Below are positions 43,744-52,085 of a stretch of DNA of 64,000 bases, piece by piece. Source of the DNA: Intrasporangium oryzae NRRL B-24470 (lineage in GTDB: Bacteria; Actinomycetota; Actinomycetes; Actinomycetales; Dermatophilaceae); assembly GCF_000576595.1 (NCBI RefSeq), contig NZ_AWSA01000014.1, positions 38,022 to 102,021 on the forward strand, given 5' to 3'. The notes beneath the pieces were generated by a model. That model worked only from the letters and a program-made list of their open reading frames with translations. It did not search any database and was not told the origin of the DNA. Position 1 is the stretch's first letter, and the number at the start of each line of letters is the position of its first letter. The position numbers and the translations under genes are program-made.

Positions 43744-45519
43744 TCAGGGGCAGGTGTTCTTCGGCGCGGCCCCGGCGAGACGCTGGTCGGTCCAGTCCAG
43801 GAGCTCGGGGGCGAGGGGGGAGTCGGCCTGGACGAGCGGCACGTGGTCGCGTCCGGCATACGTCCGGTAGTCGACCTGCTGCCCGGCCGCGCACAGCGAC
43901 TTCACGTAGGCAGCCTGGGCGGTCGGCACGACGAGGGAGTCCGCCGCCCCCTGACCGAGCAGCAGGGGGGCCTGGATCTTGGCCGGCGGGGTGTTGTCTT
44001 GGAGTCGCTTGCCGAGCGGACCCGTCCCTGGGTCCTGCGACCAGATCTGCGGACCGACGAGCAGCGACGAGATGACCGAGACCATGACGCCCGGCTCGGA
44101 GAGGCACCGCGTGGCCATCTCGCGGATGACCGTCCGGGCGCCGGGCCTCACGTAGTCGTCGAACCGCACGTCGGGATAGATCCGGCTGTAGGCGTCGATG
44201 ACGTAGGCCGCGAAGAGGGACCCGCCCTTGACGTTGTGGAGGTTCTCGACGAGGCCTATGAGGTTGCTCGCCGGGGCGAGGGCCGCGACGCCGGCGATCT
44301 TCAGCTCCGGGGCGTAGGTCGGGGCGAGGACCCCCGTCCAGAGGGCGGCTCCGCCACCCTGGGAATGCCCCCAGACGACGTTCTGGTCGGTCAGCCTGAC
44401 CCCGGAGAGCTGGCGTGCGGCCCGCATCGCGTCGAGAACCGAACGGCCCTCGCCCTGGCCGATGAGATACGGGTGTGGTCCCTCGGTCCCGAGGCCGACG
44501 TAGTCGGTCGCGACCATGACCCAGCCCTTCTGGATGACCTTGTCCTCGATGAACATCGCGCCGGTCTCGAACGGGTCGTCGAGGACGGTCGGCGCGCAGC
44601 CGGGCACGGCACCCGTCGTGCCGTGCGCCCAGGCGATGACCGGGCTCGGGGTCGTGGCCGCAGCTTTGGGGGCCACGACCAGGGCGCTGGCCACGGCGGG
44701 CTGTCCCTCGTCGCGGGTCGTCGTGTAGAGGATCCGCCAGGTCATGGCGCCGTCAGGGATCTTGCGCGTGAACGGCTCGGACTTCAGCAGCTTGCCGGGC
44801 TGCGCCGGCACCGACTGCGGAGCGTCGTAGAACGCGTCGGCCGTGGGCACTCCACGCTGGAAGGTGAGGCTGACGAGGATGAGCACGAGTGCGGCGGCAA
44901 GTGCGCCGACACTGCCGAGCAGCCGCCACCAGCCCCCCTTGGGAGACTCGTCGTGAGCGAGCGCGGCCTCGAGGTCTCCCTTCCGGGTGCGTCGGACGGC
45001 GTCGACGAGCAGTCGCACGCCGAGGATGACGACCTTGGCCCCGAAGACGACCGCGATGACGAGCGTCGTGACGTCGGGCCACGCAAGGGCGAGCAGGCCG
45101 AAGACGACCGAGGCGATCCCGCTGACGAGGGCGTTCCACCGTGTGGTGCCGCTCAGGCGGCGCGCACCGACGACGTCGAGCACGCCACCGACGACGAGGG
45201 CGATCCCGACGACGACCGACAGCACCCGGATCGTGGCGCCGGGCCAGACGAGGACCACGACGGCGGCGAGGAGATAGACGACGCCGCGCGCCACGGCGAG
45301 CCGTCGGCCACCCGGAGGATCGTCGTCGCTCAGCTCGCCGAGACCGGTCAGGACCAGGCCGACGACGATGACGAGGACGAGCATCGCCAACGACGAGAAC
45401 GGCTTGAGGACGAGAAACGCCCCGACGAGGATGCACAGCAGGCCGAGGAGGCCGGAGAGCCATCGGGGGAGGCGTCTCCGAGCGCTTGCCTGCGTTTGGG
45501 TGAGCTGGCGCCCGCGCAT
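43744..45519 (-). CDS. fusion: DUF308 (HdeD-like) membrane domain + secretory lipase-type hydrolase
   Basis: 591 residues. Residues ~18-160 hold six helices of the HdeD/DUF308 kind in tandem repeats (LLGLLCILVGAFLVLKPFSS, VVYLLAAVVVLVWPG, LVSGIASVVFGLLALAWPDV). After one more helix (~190-210) comes an extracytoplasmic alpha/beta hydrolase of the LIP type: VIAWAHGTTGAVPGCAP, WVMVATDYVGLGTEG, VVWGHSQGGGAALW with the Ser near residue 385, a late QGAADSLVVP Asp and GRDHVPLVQ His. It would be a membrane-tethered esterase/lipase. The DUF308 partner is unusual. ATG at 45519 is the first likely start. Confidence 0.85.
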   Translation of the reverse strand: MRGRQLTQTQASARRRLPRWLSGLLGLLCILVGAFLVLKPFSSLAMLVLVIVVGLVLTGLGELSDDDPPGGRRLAVARGVVYLLAAVVVLVWPGATIRVLSVVVGIALVVGGVLDVVGARRLSGTTRWNALVSGIASVVFGLLALAWPDVTTLVIAVVFGAKVVILGVRLLVDAVRRTRKGDLEAALAHDESPKGGWWRLLGSVGALAAALVLILVSLTFQRGVPTADAFYDAPQSVPAQPGKLLKSEPFTRKIPDGAMTWRILYTTTRDEGQPAVASALVVAPKAAATTPSPVIAWAHGTTGAVPGCAPTVLDDPFETGAMFIEDKVIQKGWVMVATDYVGLGTEGPHPYLIGQGEGRSVLDAMRAARQLSGVRLTDQNVVWGHSQGGGAALWTGVLAPTYAPELKIAGVAALAPASNLIGLVENLHNVKGGSLFAAYVIDAYSRIYPDVRFDDYVRPGARTVIREMATRCLSEPGVMVSVISSLLVGPQIWSQDPGTGPLGKRLQDNTPPAKIQAPLLLGQGAADSLVVPTAQAAYVKSLCAAGQQVDYRTYAGRDHVPLVQADSPLAPELLDWTDQRLAGAAPKNTCP

Positions 45520-45810
45520 GTCAATCAGCGTAGGACCAGGCAGGATGCGTGTCGACGGCTGCTCCGTCGTCCCCAGGCCGTCACCCTGCCCCCACGATCC
45601 GTTGACGCCGGGTTGATGCCGGGTTGACGTCGCTTTGGCGGTTGGCGTCGGGTTGGCGTCGGGTTGGCGCTGGTTGCGCCTTCCTTCCGCCGGCGCGCTC
45701 CCGGCCGTACGCTGGCAGCAGCGTCGCGGTTCCCCTCCCGGGGGTCGGGTGGGGGGTCCACGGGCGGTGGCACGAGCCGCCGGCCGGACGCCCGATCCGA
45801 TGGGGGTTCC
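45520..45810. repeat. intergenic gap with 11-bp tandem repeats
   Basis: Between two divergent genes, 45601-45680 carries GTTGACGCCGG, GTTGATGCCGG, GTTGACGTCGC (45601-45633), a 7-base interruption, then GTTGGCGTCGG twice (45641-45662), GTTGGCGCTG and GTTGCGCC. The 11-base period is one helical turn, so a protein could bind one DNA face. The pattern recalls 11-base direct-repeat operators of OmpR-family regulators such as actinobacterial PhoP, but the core differs. The rest of the gap shows no gene. Confidence 0.7.
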
Positions 45811-46287
45811 ATGACGATCGATCCACACACCGGCCGCCCACGATCCACGGTGGTCGTCGACGCCGGCAGGCTCTGGTCGGGCGGCCTCGCCACCGCCCTC
45901 GTCGCGGGCCTGGTGGGAGGGCTGGGCGTGCTCGTCTGCCAGGGCGTCCTCGACATCAAGCTCACCAAGCCCGCGCTCTGGCTCGATCTCACCGACTCCT
46001 TCGCGTTCAACTACGCCGCCACCGCCTTCGCCGCCGCGCTGGCCGCCACCGGGCTCGCCCATCTGCTGTCCGTGACGACGCCCAAGCCGAGGGCCTTCTT
46101 CGGCTGGATCATCGGACTGCTCACGGCGGCGGCCATGGTCCTCCCGTTCGCGCAGAGCGGGACGATGGCGAGCAAGATCGCCGCGTCGGTCATCAACCTC
46201 GTGATCGGCCTCGCCATCGCCTCCCTGCTCACGGCCGTGCTGTCGCGGACCGTCGTCGACGCCGAGCGGACCTGGCAGCAGCCCTGA
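45811..46287 (+). CDS. DUF6069-like membrane protein
   Basis: 158 residues with four helices: LATALVAGLVGGLGVLVCQG, FAFNYAATAFAAALAATGLA, AFFGWIIGLLTAAAMVLPFA and VINLVIGLAIASLLTAVLSR. It resembles the small four-helix family labelled DUF6069. No function known. It precedes mscS by 13 bases and is probably co-transcribed with it; both lie downstream of the 11-bp repeat block. Confidence 0.75.
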   Translation: MTIDPHTGRPRSTVVVDAGRLWSGGLATALVAGLVGGLGVLVCQGVLDIKLTKPALWLDLTDSFAFNYAATAFAAALAATGLAHLLSVTTPKPRAFFGWIIGLLTAAAMVLPFAQSGTMASKIAASVINLVIGLAIASLLTAVLSRTVVDAERTWQQP

Positions 46288-46300
46288 GGAGCGGCAGGGC

Positions 46301-47347
46301 ATGCTCGAGGAGGGCGCGGGGGCGTGGCGCATCGCAGGGACGGCGGTCGTGGTGGCCGCCGTCGCTGCACTCGTCGGTGTGGGCCTGTCGGCCCTGCTCC
46401 GGTGGCTCCTGCGCCGGCTCGGCGTCACGGTGACCGACGGCCGGGCCGGCCGGGCGCCGACGATCACGATCTGCGTCCTTGCCGCGATGGTCCTCTACAA
46501 CCGGGCGCTCGACCGGGCGTGGGCCGGCGGGATCGCCGCGGTCCTCGACCTCGGCCTCACTGCGGCCATCGCCTGGCTCGCCGTCGTCGTGGCGATGACG
46601 GTGGAACGAGCGGCGCTGGCGAAGTTCCCCGAGGACCTGGAGGACCTGAGGGCCCGTCACGTTCGCACGCAGATCACCCTCATCCGTCGCATCGTCGTCT
46701 CGCTCATCGTTCTCGTTGCGCTTGGGGCGATCCTCTGGACCTTCCCGATCGTCCGCGAGCTCGGCGTCAGCCTCTTCGCGTCGGCCGGGGTGCTCGGGAT
46801 CGTCGCCGGCCTCGCCGCCCAGACGACCCTCGGCAACGTCTTCGCCGGGATGCAGATCGCCTTCACCGACGCGATCCGGGTCGGTGACGTCGTCGTCATC
46901 GACGGGGAGTGGGGCACGATCGAGACGATCACCCTGACCTACGTGGCGGTCCGGGTCTGGAACGGCACGACGCTCATCCTGCCGTCGACGTACTTCACGA
47001 CGACGCCCTTCCGCAACTGGACCCACGCAGGGGCGCAGATCGTCGGCGAGGTCGACGTCACCGCCGACTGGACCGTCGACGTCCCAGCGGCCCGCGCCGA
47101 GCTCGAGCGCATCGTCTCCGCCTCGGAGTACTGGGACGGACGTCAGGCCCGGCTGGTCGTCCAGGACACCACCGACACCCATGTCGTGCTCCGCTGCCTC
47201 GTCAGCGCGACCCGGAGCGACACGGTCGCGTTCCTCGTCTGGGAGGTGCGCGAGGGCCTGCTCGCCTACCTCCAGGGTCGACCCGGCTCGATGCCGCACG
47301 GCCACTACCGGCTCATCCAGCAGGAGACCACCCCGCAACCGAAGTGA
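46301..47347 (+). CDS. MscS-family mechanosensitive ion channel
   Basis: 348 residues. About four helices precede the pore helix VLGIVAGLAAQTTLGNVFAG and MQIAFTDAIRVGDVVVIDGE, the MscS signature. The cytosolic beta/alpha-beta domains follow (ITLTYVAVRVWNGTTLILPS, STYFTTTPFRNWTHAG). It relieves osmotic downshock by opening under membrane tension. GGAGCGGCAGG precedes the ATG. Confidence 0.94.
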   Translation: MLEEGAGAWRIAGTAVVVAAVAALVGVGLSALLRWLLRRLGVTVTDGRAGRAPTITICVLAAMVLYNRALDRAWAGGIAAVLDLGLTAAIAWLAVVVAMTVERAALAKFPEDLEDLRARHVRTQITLIRRIVVSLIVLVALGAILWTFPIVRELGVSLFASAGVLGIVAGLAAQTTLGNVFAGMQIAFTDAIRVGDVVVIDGEWGTIETITLTYVAVRVWNGTTLILPSTYFTTTPFRNWTHAGAQIVGEVDVTADWTVDVPAARAELERIVSASEYWDGRQARLVVQDTTDTHVVLRCLVSATRSDTVAFLVWEVREGLLAYLQGRPGSMPHGHYRLIQQETTPQPK

Positions 47348-47395
47348 CCCACGAACGCGCTCCCGTGGGCGCGCATCCCCGACCAGGAGGCTCAC

Positions 47396-49567
47396 ATGGC
47401 TGGCACCGCAGACGAATCGACAGCATCGGCAGAGTCGCCCGATGACCGGGCCCGCCGCGTCGAGGAGCAGATGACCGACGACGAACGGCTGGCGCTGCTC
47501 ACCAGTGTCATGGGCGCCAACCCCATGAGCCCGAACCGCGACCCCCGGATCCCTCCCGACGTCCCGATGAGTGCCGGCTACACGCCGGGCGTCCCACGGC
47601 TCGGCGTCCCGGCCCTGCTCATGAGCGATGCGAGCCTCGGCGTCACGAACCCCGGCTACCGCCCGGGCGACACCGCGACGGCACTCCCGGCCGGGATCGC
47701 CCTCGGTGCGAGCTTCGACCGCGAGCTGGCCCGCACCGCGGGGCGGATGCTTGGCCGCGAGGCGCGCAGCCGGGGGTTCACCGTCCAGCTGGCGGGGGGC
47801 ATCAACCTGGCCCGAGACCCCCGCAACGGGCGCAACTTCGAGTACCTCTCCGAGGACCCCTTGCTCAGTGCGGTCCTCGCCGCCGAGTCGATCAACGGCA
47901 TCCAGGGCGAGGGGGTCATCTCGACGATCAAGCACTTCTCGCTCAACTGCAACGAGACCAACCGGCACTGGCTCGACGCCGTCATCGACCCGGCCGCACA
48001 CCGCGAGTCGGACCTGCTCGCCTTCGAGATCGCCATCGAGCGCTCGCAGCCGGGCGCGGTGATGACGGGCTACAACAAGATCAACGGCGACTACGCCGGC
48101 GGCAACCGCGTCCTCATCGAGGATGTCCTCAAGGGGGCCTGGGGCTACCCCGGCTGGGTGATGTCCGACTGGGGCGCCACCCCCGACTGGGAGTTCGCCC
48201 TCGCCGGGCTCGACCAGGAGTCGGGCGCCCAGATGGACTCGATGATGTGGCAGCACCAGCCCTTCCCGGAGAACCTCCCGGCAGCGGTCGCCGACGGCCG
48301 CCTCCCGCGGGCGCGTCTGTCCGACATGGTCCGTCGCATCCTGCGGTCGATGTATGCCGTCGGGATCGACACGTGGGCCGGCGACCCTGCGCAGACGGTG
48401 ACCGTCGACCTCGATGCTCATGCGCAGGTCGCGCTCGACACGGCGCGCGAGGGGATCGTCGTCCTCGCGAACGACGGCATCCTCCCGCTCGCCCAGCAGG
48501 ACGGCATACGGATCGCCGTCATCGGAGGCTACGCGCAGACCGGTGTCCCGACGGGGACGGGGTCGAGCGCGGTCACCCCACCCGGTGGCTTCGCCGCGGT
48601 CATCAAGATCGGCGGGCCGGGCATCATGGGCGTCGGCCGCAACCTCTACCTCTTCCCGTCCTCCCCGCTCGCCGAGCTTCGATCGGCCCTGCCGCACGCC
48701 CACATCGAGTTCGACCCGGGGATGAGCCCGGCGGAGGCCGCCCTCATGGCCAGGCGCTCCGACCTCGTCATCGTGTTCGGGATCCGCCTCGAGGGCGAGG
48801 GCTTCGACCTGGCCGACCTGTCGCTCCCGTGGGGACAGGACGCCGTCATCGACGCGGTGGCCGCCGCCAATCCCAACACCGTCGTCGTCCTCGAGACCGG
48901 CAACCCGGTGACGATGCCGTGGCGCGACCAGGTCCGGGCGATCGTCCAGGCCTGGTACCCGGGCCAGCTCGGCGGTCGGGCCATCGCCGACGTCCTGACC
49001 GGCGCCGTCAACCCGTCCGGCCGGCTGCCCGTCACCTTCCCCGCGAGCCTCGACCAGACGCCGCGTCCCGAGCTGCCCGGCCTCGGCACTCCGTGGGGCA
49101 CCCCCGTCGAGATCCACTACGACGAGGGGGCCAACGTCGGCTACCGCTGGTTCGCGCACCACGGTCACGAGCCGCTCTTCCCCTTCGGGCACGGGCTCAG
49201 CTACACGACCTTCGACTACAGCGGGCTCGAGGTGGCGGGCGGTGACACGGTCACGGCGTCCGTGACCGTGACCAACACGGGCGACCGCCGCGGCGCCGAC
49301 GTGCCGCAGCTCTACCTCGTCGAGGGCCCGAGCACCGACCGCCTCCGGCTGCTCGACTTCGCCCGGGTCGAGCTCGACCCGGGCGAGTCGCGGCGGATCG
49401 ACTTCGAGGCCGACCCGCGCCTCCTCGCGCGCTACGAGGGGACGACCGGTCAGGACGGGCACTGGCGCATCGAGGGCGGCCTCTACCGCGTCGCGGTGTC
49501 GAGATCCGCGGGTGACCACATCCTCGAGGCGGAGGCGCCACTCCACTCGCGCGGGTTCGGTCGGTGA
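47396..49567 (+). CDS. glycoside hydrolase family 3 beta-glucosidase
   Basis: 723 residues, no signal peptide. Order: GH3 N-terminal barrel (KHFSLNCNETNRHW; nucleophile Asp258 in WVMSDWGATPD), GH3_C (VVVLETGNPVTMPW, QAWYPGQLGGRAIADVL) and a FnIII-like tail (VTVTNTGDRRGADVPQLYL). This is the layout of beta-glucosidase/xylosidase enzymes, distinct from the short NagZ-like GH3 at 2771. AGGAGG precedes the ATG. It heads a run with a BASS-type transporter and a GH1 enzyme, suggesting intracellular cleavage of imported glycosides. Confidence 0.93.
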   Translation: MAGTADESTASAESPDDRARRVEEQMTDDERLALLTSVMGANPMSPNRDPRIPPDVPMSAGYTPGVPRLGVPALLMSDASLGVTNPGYRPGDTATALPAGIALGASFDRELARTAGRMLGREARSRGFTVQLAGGINLARDPRNGRNFEYLSEDPLLSAVLAAESINGIQGEGVISTIKHFSLNCNETNRHWLDAVIDPAAHRESDLLAFEIAIERSQPGAVMTGYNKINGDYAGGNRVLIEDVLKGAWGYPGWVMSDWGATPDWEFALAGLDQESGAQMDSMMWQHQPFPENLPAAVADGRLPRARLSDMVRRILRSMYAVGIDTWAGDPAQTVTVDLDAHAQVALDTAREGIVVLANDGILPLAQQDGIRIAVIGGYAQTGVPTGTGSSAVTPPGGFAAVIKIGGPGIMGVGRNLYLFPSSPLAELRSALPHAHIEFDPGMSPAEAALMARRSDLVIVFGIRLEGEGFDLADLSLPWGQDAVIDAVAAANPNTVVVLETGNPVTMPWRDQVRAIVQAWYPGQLGGRAIADVLTGAVNPSGRLPVTFPASLDQTPRPELPGLGTPWGTPVEIHYDEGANVGYRWFAHHGHEPLFPFGHGLSYTTFDYSGLEVAGGDTVTASVTVTNTGDRRGADVPQLYLVEGPSTDRLRLLDFARVELDPGESRRIDFEADPRLLARYEGTTGQDGHWRIEGGLYRVAVSRSAGDHILEAEAPLHSRGFGR

Positions 49568-49570
49568 CCG

Positions 49571-50443
49571 ATGACCGTCACCCAGCTGCTGTCTATCACC
49601 TTCCAGGTGAGCGTCGCCGCGACCGTCTTCGCGGCCGGCCTCGGGGCGACCCGCTCCGACGTCGAGTACCTTGTCCGCCGGCCGCGGCTGCTCCTCGTCA
49701 GCCTTCTCGCGATGTTCGTCGTCATGCCCGTCGTCGCGCTCGCGATCGAGCTCTACTTCGACTTCCCGCACGCCGCCCGCGTCGCACTCGTCGTCATCGC
49801 GCTCTCGCCCATCCCGCAGCTGCTCCCGCGCACGACCATGGCATCGGGCGGGCACCTCTCCTACTCCTACGGGCTCGCCTTCGCGGTCTCCGCGCTGTCG
49901 ATCGTCATCGTGCCGGCGCTCACGCAGTTCCTCGGCCGGGTCATGGGCCGGCCGTTCGGCGTGGAGCCGGGGACGATCGCGACGGCCATCGTGACGACGG
50001 TGCTGCTGCCGCTCGCCGCGGGCATGATCGTCCAGCGACTGGCACCCGGTTTCGCCGCCCGGGCCAACGAGCCGATCAGCCGGCTCGCCAACCTGCTCAT
50101 GCTCGTGGCCATCGTCGTGCTCCTCGTCCTCGTCTTCCCCTCGGTCCTCAAGGTGGCCACCCTCGGGACCCTCCTCGCGATGTCCCTCTTCATCGCCGCC
50201 GGGCTCCTGATCGGCCACGTGCTGGGCGGTCCGGACCGCGACCACTCGATCGTCCTCGCGATCGCGTGTGCCAACCGCAACCCGGGCATCGCGATCGGCA
50301 TCGCCGCCGCGAACTTCCCCAAGGAGTCGTTCGCGGCGACCGTCATCCTCTATGCGGTCCTCATCGGGATCGTCACCAAGCCGTATGTCAACTGGCAGAA
50401 GCGCCGGCTCGTCGCGAGCGAGCCGGCCCCCCAAGGAGGTTGA
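49571..50443 (+). CDS. bile-acid:sodium symporter-like (BASS/ACR3) transporter
   Basis: 290 residues with nine to ten helices. The pattern LSITFQVSVAATVFAAGLGA, LARTTMASGGHLSYSYGLAF-type central crossover and ACANRNPGIAIGIAAANFPK near the C-terminus is typical of the BASS fold. It starts three bases after the GH3 stop and is followed directly by GH1, so all three are one transcript. Possible cargo includes organic anions or glycoside aglycones; a role in sugar uptake is not established for this family. Confidence 0.85.
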   Translation: MTVTQLLSITFQVSVAATVFAAGLGATRSDVEYLVRRPRLLLVSLLAMFVVMPVVALAIELYFDFPHAARVALVVIALSPIPQLLPRTTMASGGHLSYSYGLAFAVSALSIVIVPALTQFLGRVMGRPFGVEPGTIATAIVTTVLLPLAAGMIVQRLAPGFAARANEPISRLANLLMLVAIVVLLVLVFPSVLKVATLGTLLAMSLFIAAGLLIGHVLGGPDRDHSIVLAIACANRNPGIAIGIAAANFPKESFAATVILYAVLIGIVTKPYVNWQKRRLVASEPAPQGG

Positions 50444-50444
50444 G

Positions 50445-51821
50445 ATGACGACAGCAGATGGCGGACCCGCGGCCCGCTCCTTCCCCGACGGGTTCCTCTG
50501 GGGGACCGCGACGGCGGCCTACCAGATCGAGGGCGCCGTCGACGAGGACGGACGAGGCCCGTCCATCTGGGACACCTTCGTGCGGACGCCCGGGAAGATG
50601 TTGGTCGACGCCACCGCCGACGTCGCCTGCGACCACTACCACCGTTACCCCGAGGACGTGCGCCTGATGAAGGAGCTCGGCGCGACCGCCTACCGCTTCT
50701 CGATCTCGTGGCCGCGGATCTTCCCCGACGGCACGGGCACGCCGAACCCGAAGGGCATCGACTTCTACAGCCGCCTGGTCGACCAGCTCCTCGCGGCCGG
50801 CATCGCGCCCTTCGCGACGCTCTACCACTGGGACCTCCCGCAGGCCCTCCAGGACCGCGGCGGCTGGACCTCGCGCGAGACCCCGGAGGCCTTCGGGGCC
50901 TATGCCGCCCACGTCGCCGAGCAGCTCGGCGACCGCGTCGGTCACTTCTTCACGATCAACGAGTTCTCCAACCTGGTCGACTCGGGGTACGCGACGGGGA
51001 TCCTCGCGCCCGGCCTGCAGCTCCCGGCGCAGCAGGTCAACCAGGTCCGCCACCACGCCGTCCTCGGTCACGGCCTCGCCGTCCAGGCGATCCGCGCCCA
51101 CGGCCGGCCCGGCATCAAGGTCGGTCCAGCCGACAACAGCAACATCTGCGTGCCGGTCATCGACACCCCGGAGAACGTCCGGGCCGCCGAGACGGCGATG
51201 CGCGAGACGAACGCCGGTCTCATCACCGTCATGCTCGAGGGCCGCTACACCGACGCCTACCTCGAGGCGGCGGGCGCCGACGCCCCGGCCTTCACCGACG
51301 CGGACCTCGCTGTCATCGGCAGCCCCCTCGACTTCGTCGGTGTGAACATCTACCAGACCAACTTCTACGTCCGGGCGAGCGACGACGTGGCGACGCACCC
51401 GCTCGGCTACGAGGTCCTCCCGTTCCAGCCGTCGCACCCCCACTTCGCGAGCTGGCACCACGTCAGCCCCGAGTCGATCTACTGGGGTCCGCGGCTCATC
51501 CAGTCGGTGTGGGACCCCGCCGAGATCTACATCACCGAGAACGGCTGTGCCGCAACCGACGAGCTCGTCGATGGTGCCGTCGCAGACACGGCGCGCGTCA
51601 TGTTCCTGCGCAGCTACCTCGGCGAGCTCCAGCGCGCCACCGCCGAGGGCGCGCGGGTCAAGGGCTACTTCCACTGGAGCGTCATCGACAACTTCGAGTG
51701 GATCGCGGGCTACCTCAACCGCTACGGCCTGCACCACGTCGACTTCGACACCCAGGTCCGCACCCCCAAGCTCAGCGCGGAGTACTTCCGCCAGGTGACG
51801 CGGACCAACGCCGTCGTGTGA
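50445..51821 (+). CDS. glycoside hydrolase family 1 beta-glucosidase
   Basis: 458 residues, the standard GH1 length. FPDGFLWGTATAAYQIEGAV, RFSISWPRIFPDGTG, TLYHWDLPQALQ and the nucleophile Glu365 in IYITENGC are canonical. The acid/base motif reads FTINEFSN with Glu173, where most GH1 enzymes have NEP; the catalytic Glu is kept but Pro is replaced by Phe. AAGGAGG precedes the ATG. It probably hydrolyses cellobiose-like or aryl beta-glucosides in the cytosol together with the GH3 two genes upstream. Confidence 0.93.
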   Translation: MTTADGGPAARSFPDGFLWGTATAAYQIEGAVDEDGRGPSIWDTFVRTPGKMLVDATADVACDHYHRYPEDVRLMKELGATAYRFSISWPRIFPDGTGTPNPKGIDFYSRLVDQLLAAGIAPFATLYHWDLPQALQDRGGWTSRETPEAFGAYAAHVAEQLGDRVGHFFTINEFSNLVDSGYATGILAPGLQLPAQQVNQVRHHAVLGHGLAVQAIRAHGRPGIKVGPADNSNICVPVIDTPENVRAAETAMRETNAGLITVMLEGRYTDAYLEAAGADAPAFTDADLAVIGSPLDFVGVNIYQTNFYVRASDDVATHPLGYEVLPFQPSHPHFASWHHVSPESIYWGPRLIQSVWDPAEIYITENGCAATDELVDGAVADTARVMFLRSYLGELQRATAEGARVKGYFHWSVIDNFEWIAGYLNRYGLHHVDFDTQVRTPKLSAEYFRQVTRTNAVV

Positions 51822-51831
51822 ACCCGGCACG

Positions 51832-51859
51832 GCGGCATACGGCACGCGTCGTATGCCGC
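51832..51859. repeat. GTATGCC palindrome (REP-like), 10-bp stem
   Basis: GCGGCATACG and CGTATGCCGC pair over 10 bp with an 8-base loop, 11 bases after the GH1 stop. It is in the right place for a terminator of the GH3-BASS-GH1 unit. The 264-base gap up to the surface-protein gene otherwise shows no gene. Confidence 0.75.
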
Positions 51860-52085
51860 TGAGCCCGGCGCGCGTTCGCGCAGGCCGCGTCCGTCTCCTC
51901 ACCCACGGCGTCGGCGACGCGCCGTCGGAAAGGCGGACAAAGCGGTCAGCACGCCGGATTCTGCCGCGAGCCCCTGTCGCCGAGTGGTATCCATCACACA
52001 GCACAGGGTTGTTCGTCCGTGCGCTGCGACCGCCCGACCGGGCCGTGAGACACGGAGATGCCCGTCCTGTGCACGGAGGGTTGTG

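Noticed and set aside
43616..43870. Plus-strand 84-residue gene between the riboswitch and the lipase fusion
   Set aside because: Its sequence is low-complexity Arg/Ser-rich and half of it is antisense to the well-supported lipase-fusion C-terminus.
46229..50434. A 1401-residue minus-strand reading frame
   Set aside because: It is antisense to DUF6069, mscS, GH3 and BASS genes, has Asp/Arg/Glu-rich composition typical of GC-rich antisense frames, and no domain is visible.
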